Below, in pieces: positions 12,949-24,140 of a stretch of DNA of 64,000 bases (position 1 is the first letter of the stretch; each line of letters starts with the position of its first letter). A program made the position numbers and the translations under genes. Location: contig NC_083598.1 of assembly GCF_020882245.1 (NCBI RefSeq), forward strand, positions 92,633,714 through 92,697,713, given 5' to 3'. Source of the stretch: Rhopalosiphum padi (taxonomy: Eukaryota; Arthropoda; Insecta; Hemiptera; Aphididae). The notes beneath the pieces were generated by a model. The model was not told the DNA's origin and made no database searches. It worked only from the letters and a program-made list of their open reading frames with translations.

Positions 12949-14792
12949 ACATATTTTTTTATAATTATCATCGTATTTGTTTTGAGTACTTGATAGCTAC
13001 GATAATATTCTGAACTATTACATTCCGCGCTGAACACGCAGTCAGTTTTTTTCCTCTGCGACGTCCACTCATAGTGACTATATAATATACGATATAATAT
13101 AATAACATAATAATTATATATACCCTCATAGCAATTATTTACCACACACGCTGTAAAATAGTATATACCTTCATACTTGACGTTATAATTTAACGACTGC
13201 AGAAAAAGAATTGCAGTAAAGGTGCAGACTCGTAAATCATTTAACACATTTCAGATGAATTTTTATTACAATAATAAATTAACGACGTGCGAGTCTGTGT
13301 ACAAGTATATGTTTATATTATAGGCATATTGGATGTGCCTACCTTATGGCCAATCTATTTCTAATGCGATAACATCGGAAATAAATGAATCCAACAGTTT
13401 ATATAGCATTGTTATGATTGATATCGTCTGTCGATAAAATATTGAAATCGGTAGTTTATATTTTTACGTGTCGATATTATTGCGAGCATATACCTACTTC
13501 GATTGTTTTTATACATACCTAAATTGGCTAAATTTTATTAAGCCATACACCTATACGATACACTTATAATAACGGTAGATATACTTAGAAACGAAGTCCG
13601 TGAAAATAATAATAATGAAAATGATGGCACGCACACTCAACGATTATCATTTTAATTAGACACGTCGTACGAGGAAAAACACCATCACAATCATAAATAA
13701 CTATATAATATATTAAAATATTACATCATGTGTATTGTGTACTGCAGCCGATGACTAAATTCACCCGATCCTATATACTTGTTTCGTCGACCGATCTAAA
13801 ACCTAAAACGTGATTTAACCTTTTACATTTTTGTATCTGAAATGATTCTTTCAATAAAAATCCTGTTAGCGGTCAACTTCAGTGACATGTGGACTGGACT
13901 AGTGTTGTTCAAAAAATAATATGGAAATTTATATGTTTATTTGGTTAGGAAAGGAGTGCTTACAAAATATAAAAAAAATCTTTAAATAAAGATATTGGTT
14001 ACAAATTATTCTACTATAATAAGACGTATAAGTACACGTTCCAAAACTCAGTTGTAATAGAATTTTCGTTAAATTTTCGTTAGATAATTATCTAAGCTTG
14101 CTGAAAGATGACGAAAATTGATCTCTGCGCGCCACTCGTCTATAAAAAAGTAAACTAACTATATTCATCGACTTTTAGTATGTTTCTATCTCCGTAGTTA
14201 AGACGATTTATTTCCGAAACAGGCTATCATACAAACGACTACGGAGCCTTAAAATCCAACGACTTATAAACCCGGACTATTCCCTATCATGAGACACAGT
14301 ATAGGTTTGTCAGCCATTATAACTAAGCACATTTCATGATTATGATTTTTTATATTGCTATTAAAGTAATTTATTTCACTACTACAGTATTACAGTATGT
14401 TGATTTATATTTTTTGCCAAAAACATTGCATTTGTTATACCATGAACATTTAATTATTAATGGTATATATTTCTGTTAAATGATATAGTTATTAAATGTT
14501 GAGTCAATAACGACTTATCGTAAAACAGTTTGAATAGGTTCGTGATTTAAATAGCATAAAATTAATTTAAAAGTTTTGAAAAAGTTATTGTGTTTAATAC
14601 GAGTAAAATAAAATAATAAATTAATAATATTTATGTAAAAGTTTTAAATTTCTGCCAAAAATATTTTTGAATTACAACCGTTTATTCGTTTAAATATCTA
14701 ATTTCATCAAAACTTCAACTTCAAATAATAAAATAAAATAAGATGTTCACCAATGTCTCTTTAATATTGTTAAATAATTATAATAACAATTC
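12949..14792. other. No gene seen; AT-rich DNA
   Basis: A/T-rich non-coding DNA. A 9-bp inverted repeat, CTCCGTAGT at 14190-14198 and ACTACGGAG at 14238-14246, encloses about 40 bp and could form a modest stem-loop in the region 14090-14330, which is less repetitive than its flanks. Nothing else stands out. Confidence 0.5.
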
Positions 14793-15240
14793 ATAAGGAA
14801 CCTTGAATTAAATTTTCAAGGTTTTTGACTGCGCAAGCAATTTTTTGACATTAATATAGAAAGAAAATAAAAAAAAAAAAAATCGCATATGTAAAACTGC
14901 AATAAATAACACCAAAAGAATAAACATTTGATAAAAATTTCAAGTATCTACGTTTATTCATGTTCAAGAAACATTTTCTTGTCAAAAATTGGTTTTACGT
15001 AAAAATTTCCGTTTTTTTCCTAATTTTTGATTATTATTTTCAGTTACATTTTACTTCCCCGCTCTACAAATACCAACTAGATTCACTTTCTTACCAGAAA
15101 AGATTTATTCAAGTTGAAAATCAAAGAATTTTTACAACCTACTCTAAGGGCGATGAAAGACACAAAAAAACCCAGACCATTATAAAATCAATACATTCTT
15201 CGTTTCGCTCAGAATCTAAAAGAAAGAATTTAATAGTTTG
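14793..15240 (+). repeat. Dispersed AT-rich repeat, copy B
   Basis: Shares an ordered series of blocks with copy C at 19440-20060: 'AAGGAACCTTGAATTAAATT' near its start; 'AAACATTTGATAAAAATTTC' with AAGTATC; 'CTTGTCAAAAATTGGTTTTA' with CGTAAAAATTTCC; and 'CCAACTAGATTCACTTTCTT'. The order and spacing are conserved while the sequence has diverged by perhaps a quarter. A 93-residue frame inside it (14960-15241) is a by-product: the homologous stretch of copy C does not keep it open. No terminal repeats or duplications are visible. It looks like an old, multi-copy, non-coding interspersed repeat. Confidence 0.65.
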
Positions 15241-15565
15241 AAAGACCAATTGTTAAGAAGACTTTTATTGTCATTATAATTAATAAAATGTAATTATTTA
15301 AAGTATTAATTGGTGTTTAAAATTAATAAAAATCAAAAGCAATAACTACCTACAAATAGTTATACATATTTTATTTATACAATCAATGACAGTATAATCA
15401 TCTATTTATTGGAATCTATCGCAATGATTCAACAATTATTATGCAAAATATATTTGTATTAATAATAAAAAAAAGCATTCGAAATTCGAATACATTAAAT
15501 TTACATCCTTAATACCTGATTATAATAATATAAATCAAATAACATGTCTACTATATGTTTGTATA

Positions 15566-15748
15566 TCAGGTGTTCAATAAGTTTGTTAAGTATCAATAAC
15601 TGTATGCATATTTTGATACCTACCATAAGCAATAATATATAACACTGCTGTATATTTATAATGTAAAACATTTAATAACCTCATGTCATATTATTGTTTA
15701 TTAGAACCAATAAGTCTAATTACCATTTCCAAGCTTATTGAACACGTT
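15566..15748. mobile_element. Small TA-flanked MITE candidate, about 180 bp
   Basis: GTGTTCAATAAG at 15570-15581 is matched by its exact reverse complement CTTATTGAACAC at 15734-15745. TA dinucleotides stand at both outer edges (15564-15565 and 15749-15750), as expected for Tc1/mariner-type insertions that duplicate TA. The interior has no coding frame. The 12-bp inverted repeat is short, and TA flanks are cheap in AT-rich DNA, so this is a moderate-confidence call. Confidence 0.4.
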
Positions 15749-15754
15749 TAAAAA

Positions 15755-16125
15755 AGGGTGTTCACGTTCGGGCCGTTGTGCATAGGCACCAATGAGCAGA
15801 AAAACACTGTCGACCGGACATGGAATAAAAGCCCAGCTTGTCGCATTTATCGGCATAATAAGAAAGAGAGGATTGAACGTTCTTGATCATCCACGTTATC
15901 GCAAAGCCGATTAGGGAATTTTGATTGCCGAAGGAAGACTGCAGTTTAAACAATATTATATTATTATTTATTATAATATTACGAGTATTTAATATTTTTT
16001 AATGTGAATAAATAAATTGTACCTTTATAGCATAGACGATGGAGAGTAAAAGTGTTCGGACGGATGTCAACTGGCGGCTTCCGGGTTTGAAATCGGCGCA
16101 AGAAGCATGGCAAGCATGTGTCTAA
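15755..16125. other. Composition-shifted patch with open frames on both strands
   Basis: G+C-richer patch directly after the small MITE candidate. On the minus strand a 63-codon frame (15762-15953) begins with ATG. On the plus strand a stop-free stretch without ATG covers about 15757-15886. Further on, a 28-codon ATG frame at 16039-16125 begins MESKSVRTDVNWRLPG. None has a domain I recognise. Such patches could be old exon or transposon fragments or regulatory DNA; the sequence alone does not decide. Confidence 0.3.
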
Positions 16126-18884
16126 CTAATCCTAATTATTAATTATTAATATAAAATAGTCGGTAATACTGGCTAGTGGCTAGTCATATTATGTCTATAA
16201 AATTTAGGGAATATATAAAAAATATAGTAATAACTCACGTTAACCGGAATAAGTGAAACGTTTGTAATCACAGGGTGACAAACTGACAAAGTGGACCACC
16301 ATTATTCTCCTTATTCCCATTAGACAAACCTTAGGAAAATGAGAAAACTCGATGGACCATCCTGTAAATTATGTTGGTCGTACATTACACATAAGTATTG
16401 TGTAAGAGTACAATACACATACCAATGATTTAAAAAGATATTTTTGTGACACCTGTGACACAATCGTATGTATATTATATAAATATATATATTTATTTAA
16501 TATTGATTAACTTAGAGAATTTGAAGAGTCACGACCTACCGCATTTAAAGATAATAAACCACGACTCGATACCTAAGTATTAATAGTATTATACCTAGTT
16601 ATATACTTCAACAACCACAGTCAGTATTCAGAAAGCACATGTTTTATATGAGAGTCAAAGTTTCGACAGTTCTGATCTAAGACTGTATTTACAGTAACCA
16701 TTTAAGTGTTATATATTGCATAATATAATATACTTACCTGAACACGGTGCATTTTAGATGTATATTATACAGTGTTTGTGTGTGAGAGTATATGTTAAGT
16801 GCACCGTGAGTACGCTTTTTAGACGAATGTGTTGTGGAGGTGCGTAGGGGTGTATATTATTTCCGAAATAACTCTAAGTGTGTGTGAGTGTGTATTATGT
16901 GTGATGCCGACGAGGGGATAATTGCCGCGATAAATTGTACCGAAGAGTGCTGCTAATGGGTTAATCGCGTACTCCTAGTCGCTACACTATTTATATATAA
17001 TATGTGTACAGTCTACACCGCGATGCATATACGAGACGGGCCTTGTCGTGTGCACACCGCACGGATCGTTGGACACGTTACCGAGACTACTTAAATAGAA
17101 AACCAAAATACCACCGTGAATAATGATGATAATGATATTATGATAATAAGAATAATATCATTATTATATGAACACACACACATTATCGGACACAAACATT
17201 GAAGTGACGATTAAAATAGAGAAGAAAAAACAGTCAATGCTATGGCTGAATATTGTCAATGAAGTCTTGCTGTGACTACAGATCGCTTTAACGCGCAAAA
17301 TTCGTATACGAGTATCTACGATCTACCTAAATATTGCGCGGTATAACGATAACGAAAACGAAATTATCAAAAACTTTATTTGGTAACAATATAGAAAAAT
17401 AACGTTCTTTTCCCTACTTAGAATACTTAGTACTTTTTATACTTAGAAGTATAAAATTTTCATTTCACTAACCTAGCCTAACCTAACTTTATAGATATGT
17501 ACTGCAAAATTGAACATTTTGTTATATTTATCTCAACATTGTACCGAAATATTATAATAATTACCTACGCCACAAGAAACATTCTTGAAATATAATATAC
17601 TGAACTTATAGATAACTCAAGATTAGTATTAGAGAGTTCTAAGAAGAAGAAAAATAATAATTCATTTTTGTCATGTTAGTGTGTTACATAAAGTCATGAA
17701 ATCACTTGAAATATATTACCTTCTGTCAATATTTTTTCGAATTCAAATTCTTATGTTTCAGACATTTCGTTTATTACGTAATCAATAAACTGTGATATTT
17801 TAACAATATTATAATTCCATTGTAGAACAACGTACACACAATACATATGTATAACAAAGTAATGGATAGTAATATGAATATTAATAATAGTAGGTAACAT
17901 TGAAATGTGAATAATAAGGCAACCAATAACTGTTCAACTTTTTTAAATAACTCAGTCACATAATGCATATTATTATATATATAAACCTAAAAAAAATGAA
18001 ATTTATTTTTACATTTTGTGCGTTTAACGTAATTTTGACACTCTGGTCCATGTATTATTCATAAGTTAATTTTTTGACGTTTTATTATACAATATTAAAA
18101 TCAATGTATAATGTAGGTATTTCAATAGTTATGTAAAATCAGGTAATCAATTTCATAATATTGTAACAGCATATTTTAAGGTATTATTTTTACGCTCAGT
18201 TTATATAAATTGGTCATATTGTAAAATTGGACAAAAACTAAATAAAAGTTACAGTAATATCCAAGTTAACAATAATTTACTTTGTATACCATACTGCTAA
18301 GTGTAGAACTACAAGTATACTACTATAGTTTAATCCACTAACAGCTTTTAAACTTTAACCATTGCATTTATTTTGTACGTCCAACAATTTACCGTGCATA
18401 ACCAATCATCACAGAGTTATAATAGTACTTCGAATATTAATAGGTAGGTTGAAAAACTTTTAGTAAAATGTATAAGCTATACAAGTATAGCATCAAGCAT
18501 TTTATTGTTGAATATTAAAAAATAATAATAAGCTGGTGATTTTAAGAACATTAATGGGAAACAAGGTGACAAACATTAAAACGTTTTATTGTTTTTTATA
18601 CTTTTGAAACCAGACATGCATTTATAATTTTAATGCTGTAAGCCTGTAAACTATATTAAATTATTTTTTTTCACTATATAAAATACATTTTAAATAATAA
18701 TAATGAAAACATTCAACCAAAGTACCTCCGCAGATCGTAGTACATTATAGTGATTATACATATTCTTTACACTTGTAATAAATATGTCTGAGTAAAACAA
18801 TAAAATTAACCACACCTTTAGACAATAGAAAAAAAATATTTTAAACAATTTCCAACTAGTACCTAATTAGAGAAGGTATATGTC

Positions 18885-18921
<37 letters not shown>

Positions 18922-19439
18922 CATACATAAATGCAGAATTAAACAATTTATATTTTTATATTATATATTACGTTGTAAGACCATCATATTATATTATATT
19001 CACAAATATATAAGCATACGAAGTTCATGAATTTCATTAATATCCTTGGGAAATGGTGGCTGATATTTAGTTTTTTTATTATATAAATGTCTACGAATAT
19101 ATGAAATATCATTAATCAGTAATCATGTATCGTTACCTAAACTACGAAATTTTTTTCCAATTATTTTAAATGGCATTTCTTTAGTATTGACTTCGAACAT
19201 TTTTCGTTTAATATAATTACTTATGGTATGAAGTTCAATTATAGAGTATGATTCATGATTATATTTACCAAAAATGATTTTTCTTGTAAAGTAATATTTT
19301 CATTGCTTAAGTCCAATTTGGCCCTGTATATTTATTTTGAGGATTCCCATATTTTATAACCACATTTCATACGCTCATAAATTTTTTTCTATATTGACGC
19401 TGGAGTTTTTTTTTTACAGTTATTTGAAGAAAAAGTTAT
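16126..19439. other. No gene seen; AT-rich DNA with simple repeats
   Basis: Mostly A/T-rich. The region 16780-17100 has more CpG and TGTG words but no convincing frame. A CCTAA-like run lies near 17474. A long (AT)n array is at 18888-18916. Confidence 0.5.
18888..18916. repeat. (AT)n microsatellite
   Basis: Uninterrupted AT array of about 29 bp. Confidence 0.9.
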
Positions 19440-20060
19440 GAAGAATCTTGTGTTGGGTTTTTTAACTTTAGATATAAATTACAAAAATTTTATGAATTTT
19501 CAACTTCAAAATTCCTTGCAAATTCTCGCGATTTTGACATATTTTGTAAACATTTGAACTTTTAATGCTTATAAACAAAAATTGTGACTAACGATTTTTG
19601 ATTTTTTTTTACCACAATAAGAACAACTTATAATAAACTCAGTATCAATTAAATTTTAAAAAATTTTTCAAGAAAAAAGATTTTAAAAATCGAAAATTAC
19701 AATGGTCTAAAAATAGTTAAAAAAATTCTAAATATTTTGAAAATTTAATCGTAAACAGTTAATGCTAATATAAACATTTGGTGAAAATTTCAAGTATTTA
19801 AAATGATTCGTTTTTGAGTTACAGCAAAAAAAAAAATTGATTTTGTCAAGAAGTGGTTATGCGTAAAAATTCCCATTTTTCCGTTATTTTTTCAGGGTTT
19901 TTCTTGACGCTTTTGAAAACTACTGGACATTTTTTACTTTTGACCCCCCTTCCCCTAAGTACCAACTAGATTCAATTTCGTTTTCAAAGAGGGGCTGATG
20001 TCAAAAATCAAAGCACTATTACTACTTAAAAAAGTTATAATAGACACAAGTTTTCCAGTT
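19440..20060 (+). repeat. Dispersed AT-rich repeat, copy C (longest copy)
   Basis: Best-preserved copy of the repeat also seen at 14793-15240 (same orientation) and at 60-480 (opposite). Diagnostic blocks are 'AAACATTTGGTGAAAATTTC', 'TTTGTCAAGAAGTGGTTATG' with CGTAAAAATTCCC, 'TTTGACCCCCCTTCCCCTAA' and 'CCAACTAGATTCAATTTCG'. It has no coding frame, clear terminal inverted repeats or target duplication. A related fragment lies at about 22430-22600. The three copies within 20 kb point to a high-copy family. Confidence 0.65.
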
Positions 20061-20831
20061 AATAGTCTAAAAATTAAAAATTAAATGTTAAGATAATTAT
20101 TAATTTTATTATATTTATAAAAATATTATTAAATTGGTTTAATTGTTTTACTTTCATTTACTGTTGCTTCGTCGTAAATAATTGACCAACACTCATATAT
20201 TCTTTCGATGTAGGCGTCAATGCTAAGATACAAAATCTTCGAATAGTTTTTTTTTTATTTCGTCATTATAATCGTATGCTAGTCCAAATTGTTGTACTTG
20301 GTACTATATTGTTTGACCAAAATGAAAAAGGCCGCATTTTTGTATTTCTACTTAACATCCAAAAGAGTCTCTAATGGTAACAATCATTTCTACTTTAAAA
20401 TAAATTTGAAATTTTTTTGATTTAAAAGTCAAATTATTTCTCAAGGCAGCTTCCTTAATAATATTGAATACCTTCCATAAGTATAATTAGTATTTTTATT
20501 TGGTAAAAGAACATTATCTAAATATAAATAAATCTATGAATATACGATTATATTATATATTTTTATGTGAATATGTGTACCTATATAATGAATAATACAT
20601 ATTATATATTATGAAATATTTTGAATGATAAAATACATTTTTAATTGAATATTACTAAGCAGAATATTATTCGAAGAATTTCTATGTATAAAAATCGAAT
20701 TACGAAGTTATATTTTGAAATAAAGAATTAAAAATAGATGTAACACTCATTGTGTAGAACATACTTGAATAATAAATAGGTATGTGTTATAATTACTATT
20801 GGTACCATAATTTCCATCATTACGAAACAAT
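20061..20831. other. No gene seen; AT-rich DNA
   Basis: Nothing recognisable beyond A/T-rich sequence and short homopolymer runs. Confidence 0.5.
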
Positions 20832-21044
20832 ATGTCTAAGAACTTACATTCGCTCTTGTCACTTGGCGAATTGGGAATATTATTAAAAGTTAATAAAACC
20901 GGTATATTCATCGACGAACTAAGATATCGACAAACGAAAATGTCGCCGAAATGGGAAAGTTTTCAAAATAATATAAAACCAGTTTACCTATCTGTTGGTG
21001 AACTGAGGATATTGGTGAAATTGGATTCAGCGACGTGGGCATGA
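20832..21044 (+). CDS. 70-aa frame with internal duplication, unrecognised
   Basis: ATG frame of 70 codons. Residues about 8-20 (LLSLGELGILLKV) and about 52-64 (YLSVGELRILVKL) are two versions of one motif, L-S-x-G-E-L-x-I-L-x-K. The DNA of the two copies also matches at most positions, about 130 bp apart, so the frame contains a diverged direct duplication. The linker is rich in Lys, Arg and Asp. After the stop, a different frame stays open for about 20 more codons (starting near ATG 21041), which could mean a frameshifted pseudogene. I know no family with this motif. Chance or a coding tandem-repeat relic are both possible. Confidence 0.25.
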   Translation: MSKNLHSLLSLGELGILLKVNKTGIFIDELRYRQTKMSPKWESFQNNIKPVYLSVGELRILVKLDSATWA

Positions 21045-22429
21045 ACCTTGGTAACAGCTATCTAATGGTGATTGATAAAAACTGTATCATAAAGATATTA
21101 TAGATAAGTTGTTATCCTACCAATTTGTATAATGTCTCAGGATCAAAATGTTTAAATATTATATACAATTTATAAGAGATTTATTATTAATCAATTTAAA
21201 TGTTAGTGAGTTTTTATTTCGCCATAATGTAATAATATTGTATAACGACGTCCTAAGACCTAAACATTTTTTTTATGAATATCCAGATACAAAGATTTTT
21301 ATGTAATCAAATTAATAATATTAATAAAATAATTAAAATTATCTAAAGGCAGCCTCTAAGGCAATAAAATATTTTAAATAATAAAAAAATAGGTACAATA
21401 TTAACGCAATTACACGATTGTGCAATGTTGTCAAATAACACGATAATATAAATTCTAAGATAATTAATGTCGTATTTACCTCATTTTTTTATCGTAATTT
21501 TAAATGTCTCACCTATACATATATACACTCGCGTGTATGTAGTTAAGTTATCTACTAATATCTGCTGTAACAATAAAAAAAATATTTTTATTTACCTTTG
21601 GCTAATTTTTTTCTTTTAAACAAAACTAAAAATACTTATGAAGCCATTTGGAAGGTTTTAAATAATTTATTCGTTAAATAAATTGTGTTAATCTTTAACT
21701 GTACAAAATTTTCACCCGCGAAATTGAGAAAAGCGCACACAAAGCAGCTATCAATGTATTTCTAGGAGTTACATTGGTTGTCGTTTTCATTACGGTCAAT
21801 GTTTATGGCGTAAAGTAAGTTCATTGAAATAAAATGTATTAATTTATTTATTTATTGAAAGTTGATAGTATTAGTATACATTAATTAACGTTTTAGGGAT
21901 AACATTTTAGAGCATTAATAATAAATAACTCTTAGTTCGAGCCACATTTAAAGTAAATGACTTTATATATTTTTTTAATGTTTTATATATTTACTAGTAC
22001 TAACTAGTTATAACTAAATTAAACTTTATGGGTTAAAAATTAAATGATACCATTATGCCTAATTTGGCAATATCGCAATAAGTTTTACACGCAATCGTAC
22101 AAAATATATCTTACCCAAAATGTGTTATAATGTCCCGTTAAGACGTGCGCAATCGTATTATGAAAAAGATAAAATACTTACCGAAAAAATTGCACATGGG
22201 CGAAGCCAGGTTATCCAGCTATTAAATTATATTTAAATACAATATAAGTATACTATATATGTCACAAGATATATCATAAAAAGAATAAAAAGAAAATAAT
22301 AATAAGCATATATTTTAGAAATAGTTATCATATTAGGGGCGAATATCTAATGTAAAAATAACCCAATGGTCATAAAATGTAATGTGAATTTTCGGTAAAC
22401 GTTTAAATTTTGTTGACTTTAAAGACATA
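21045..22429. other. No gene seen; AT-rich DNA
   Basis: A/T-rich non-coding sequence without clear elements. Confidence 0.5.
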
Positions 22430-22600
22430 AAAAAATAATGTGTCTATAAATTTTGATATTTTTTAATTGGTACCCAAATTAATATCTTATGAGGAATTTC
22501 CAGTTAAATTTTCAAGCATTTTATTTAACAATACATTTTTATTCGCATTTATAAAAATAATTCAAAATTTCAAATAACTTAAAAAGAATTTAAATATTTT
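22430..22600 (+). repeat. Dispersed-repeat fragment D
   Basis: The block 'GAGGAATTTCCAGTTAAATT' followed by TTCAAGCATTTT lines up with 'AAGGAACCTTGAATTAAATT' followed by TTCAAGGTTTTT at the start of copy B, so this is a partial relative of the same family. A further related scrap may lie near 22960-23040 ('GTCTATAAATAGCTCAAACA'). Confidence 0.45.
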
Positions 22601-23743
22601 AAAATTATATCATAATTTATAGGTAGGAATAAATAACAAACTAGATCCAACCTATTGGTATTTAAAACCACCCTCAATGTTTAAAATCGTAAATTTTATC
22701 GACTACTTTTGTGCACATATAGGTACAAAAAAAAACACACACACATAATTTTAATCTATGATTATATATCAATCTAAATCTAAAAGGTGGACTAATCACA
22801 AGTGATTACCGCACTACTGTATATTAGGTGTCAATTAGGTCTTTGAAAAAAAAAATTGATGTGTTAAATTTGAATTCAATGATATATCATTGTACACCAA
22901 AAAAAATTCTAAACATAGGTCGATTTTATAAAAGCAAAAACAAAAATTTTAATTTTAAATGTCTATAAATAGCTCAAACAGAGTCAAAATATTTAAAAAT
23001 TGTATTGTGTGTAGAAAACTCATAAATATTTATGATTACTTGTGTACATACAAATATGACAACAGATTTTAATTTTATGAGGGATACTATCTATTGATAA
23101 AACCCCTCAAAAGTTGTTAAATTATTAATGTAAGAGATAACAAGATAAACGTCTTTTGTACTGTTGGAGGTTGTCAGGTGCTCAAATATTTAGATTAATT
23201 TTAAGCTATTGCTTATATTGATAGCGTATAACTCCTATCATTGTATTACTATTAGTAAAACAAATTACTTTAATAGCAGTAAAAATATATGATAGAAATA
23301 AACATACATAGTAGGTAAATGGACAGACCGTCTTCGGTCCGGCGTATCTAATTTGCGCCATCACATCTAACAATTAATTTCGGTAATTTGTGCCACATTT
23401 TAAGGTTATAGTTTGCATCACAAAAAAATAAATAACGGGGCATTATGTCATCTGCACCACTTTTAAATAAGTAATCAATATTTTTTTTACAGATTAACAT
23501 ATTGTATTTTAAATCATTGATCAATCAAGTTCATTATACATTTGTAATAATACCTATACTTATTAATTATTATACCAATAACATATTTATAATACTTACT
23601 CATCTTTTTTATACTTGTAACTTAAAAATGAAACTAAGTTTTTTTTATAAATTTGCTTTTGTTTGTAATCATCATATTATATTTGTTCGAACAGATTTTT
23701 ATTTAAAGTAGAATTCCGTTATTTTAAATGTATACTTTTAATT
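22601..23743. other. No intact gene; possible distal part of the MULE element
   Basis: A/T-rich. At 23330-23470 a distinct patch contains TCCGGCGTATCTAATTTGCG, TTTGTGCCACATTTT and GCACCACTTTT words unlike the surroundings. It lies on the 3' side of the minus-strand MULE remnant and could be that element's terminal region, but no matching inverted end was found. Confidence 0.35.
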
Positions 23744-24140
23744 TTAATCAACATTTTTGTTTGTAATCCTTTCAGTAGGTACGTCCAAAAAGCGATACAT
23801 AGTAGGATATGGGTGATAGAACTCAGAATTGAATCGTGAATGTTATGACTCGCAAGTATTTGTCGTGAGAGTTAGTGACGCGATATTTGCAGCCCAAATG
23901 ATTAGCAGAAATTTAGCCTCTTCGCTGATATACGTGTCCATTAAATAATCCGTAAATTTTTTAAATCTTATGTAATTATGAACTAATAACATAAAATCAT
24001 TAATAAAACAGTCACTAACCTTATTTGAAAATAGAAATGACAATTCAAAGTATGGTTTAGCCACTTCTGTTTAATTATTTTAATAGACATTGGATAGGCC
24101 TAATTTATTCTTGGATTTTTCTATATCACGATTGAGTCCA
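23744..24140 (-). pseudogene. MULE-type transposase remnant
   Basis: The minus strand reads as the C-terminal part of a MULE transposase of the kind abundant in aphids. In order: a degraded S-(stop)-YRKIQE segment near 24110-24135; then AKPYFELSFLFSNKVSDCF, a middle piece with FTDYLMDTYISEEAKF, and IIWA...SLTLTTNTCES; then a TAA stop at 23843-23845 exactly where the family has an aromatic residue; then HSRFNSEFYHPYPTMYRFLD in the same frame to a stop at 23744. The motif T-T-N-x-C-E-S-[F]-H-S-x-F-N is what identifies it. Lesions are the internal stop, two further stops and at least one frameshift near 24065-24110. The DDE catalytic core would lie upstream and is not present. It is a dead fragment with no function expected. 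Confidence 0.75.

Noticed and set aside
16270..16364. Possible short element between ACAGGGTGA and CCATCCTGT
   Set aside because: Inverted ends match at too few positions and no target duplication is visible.
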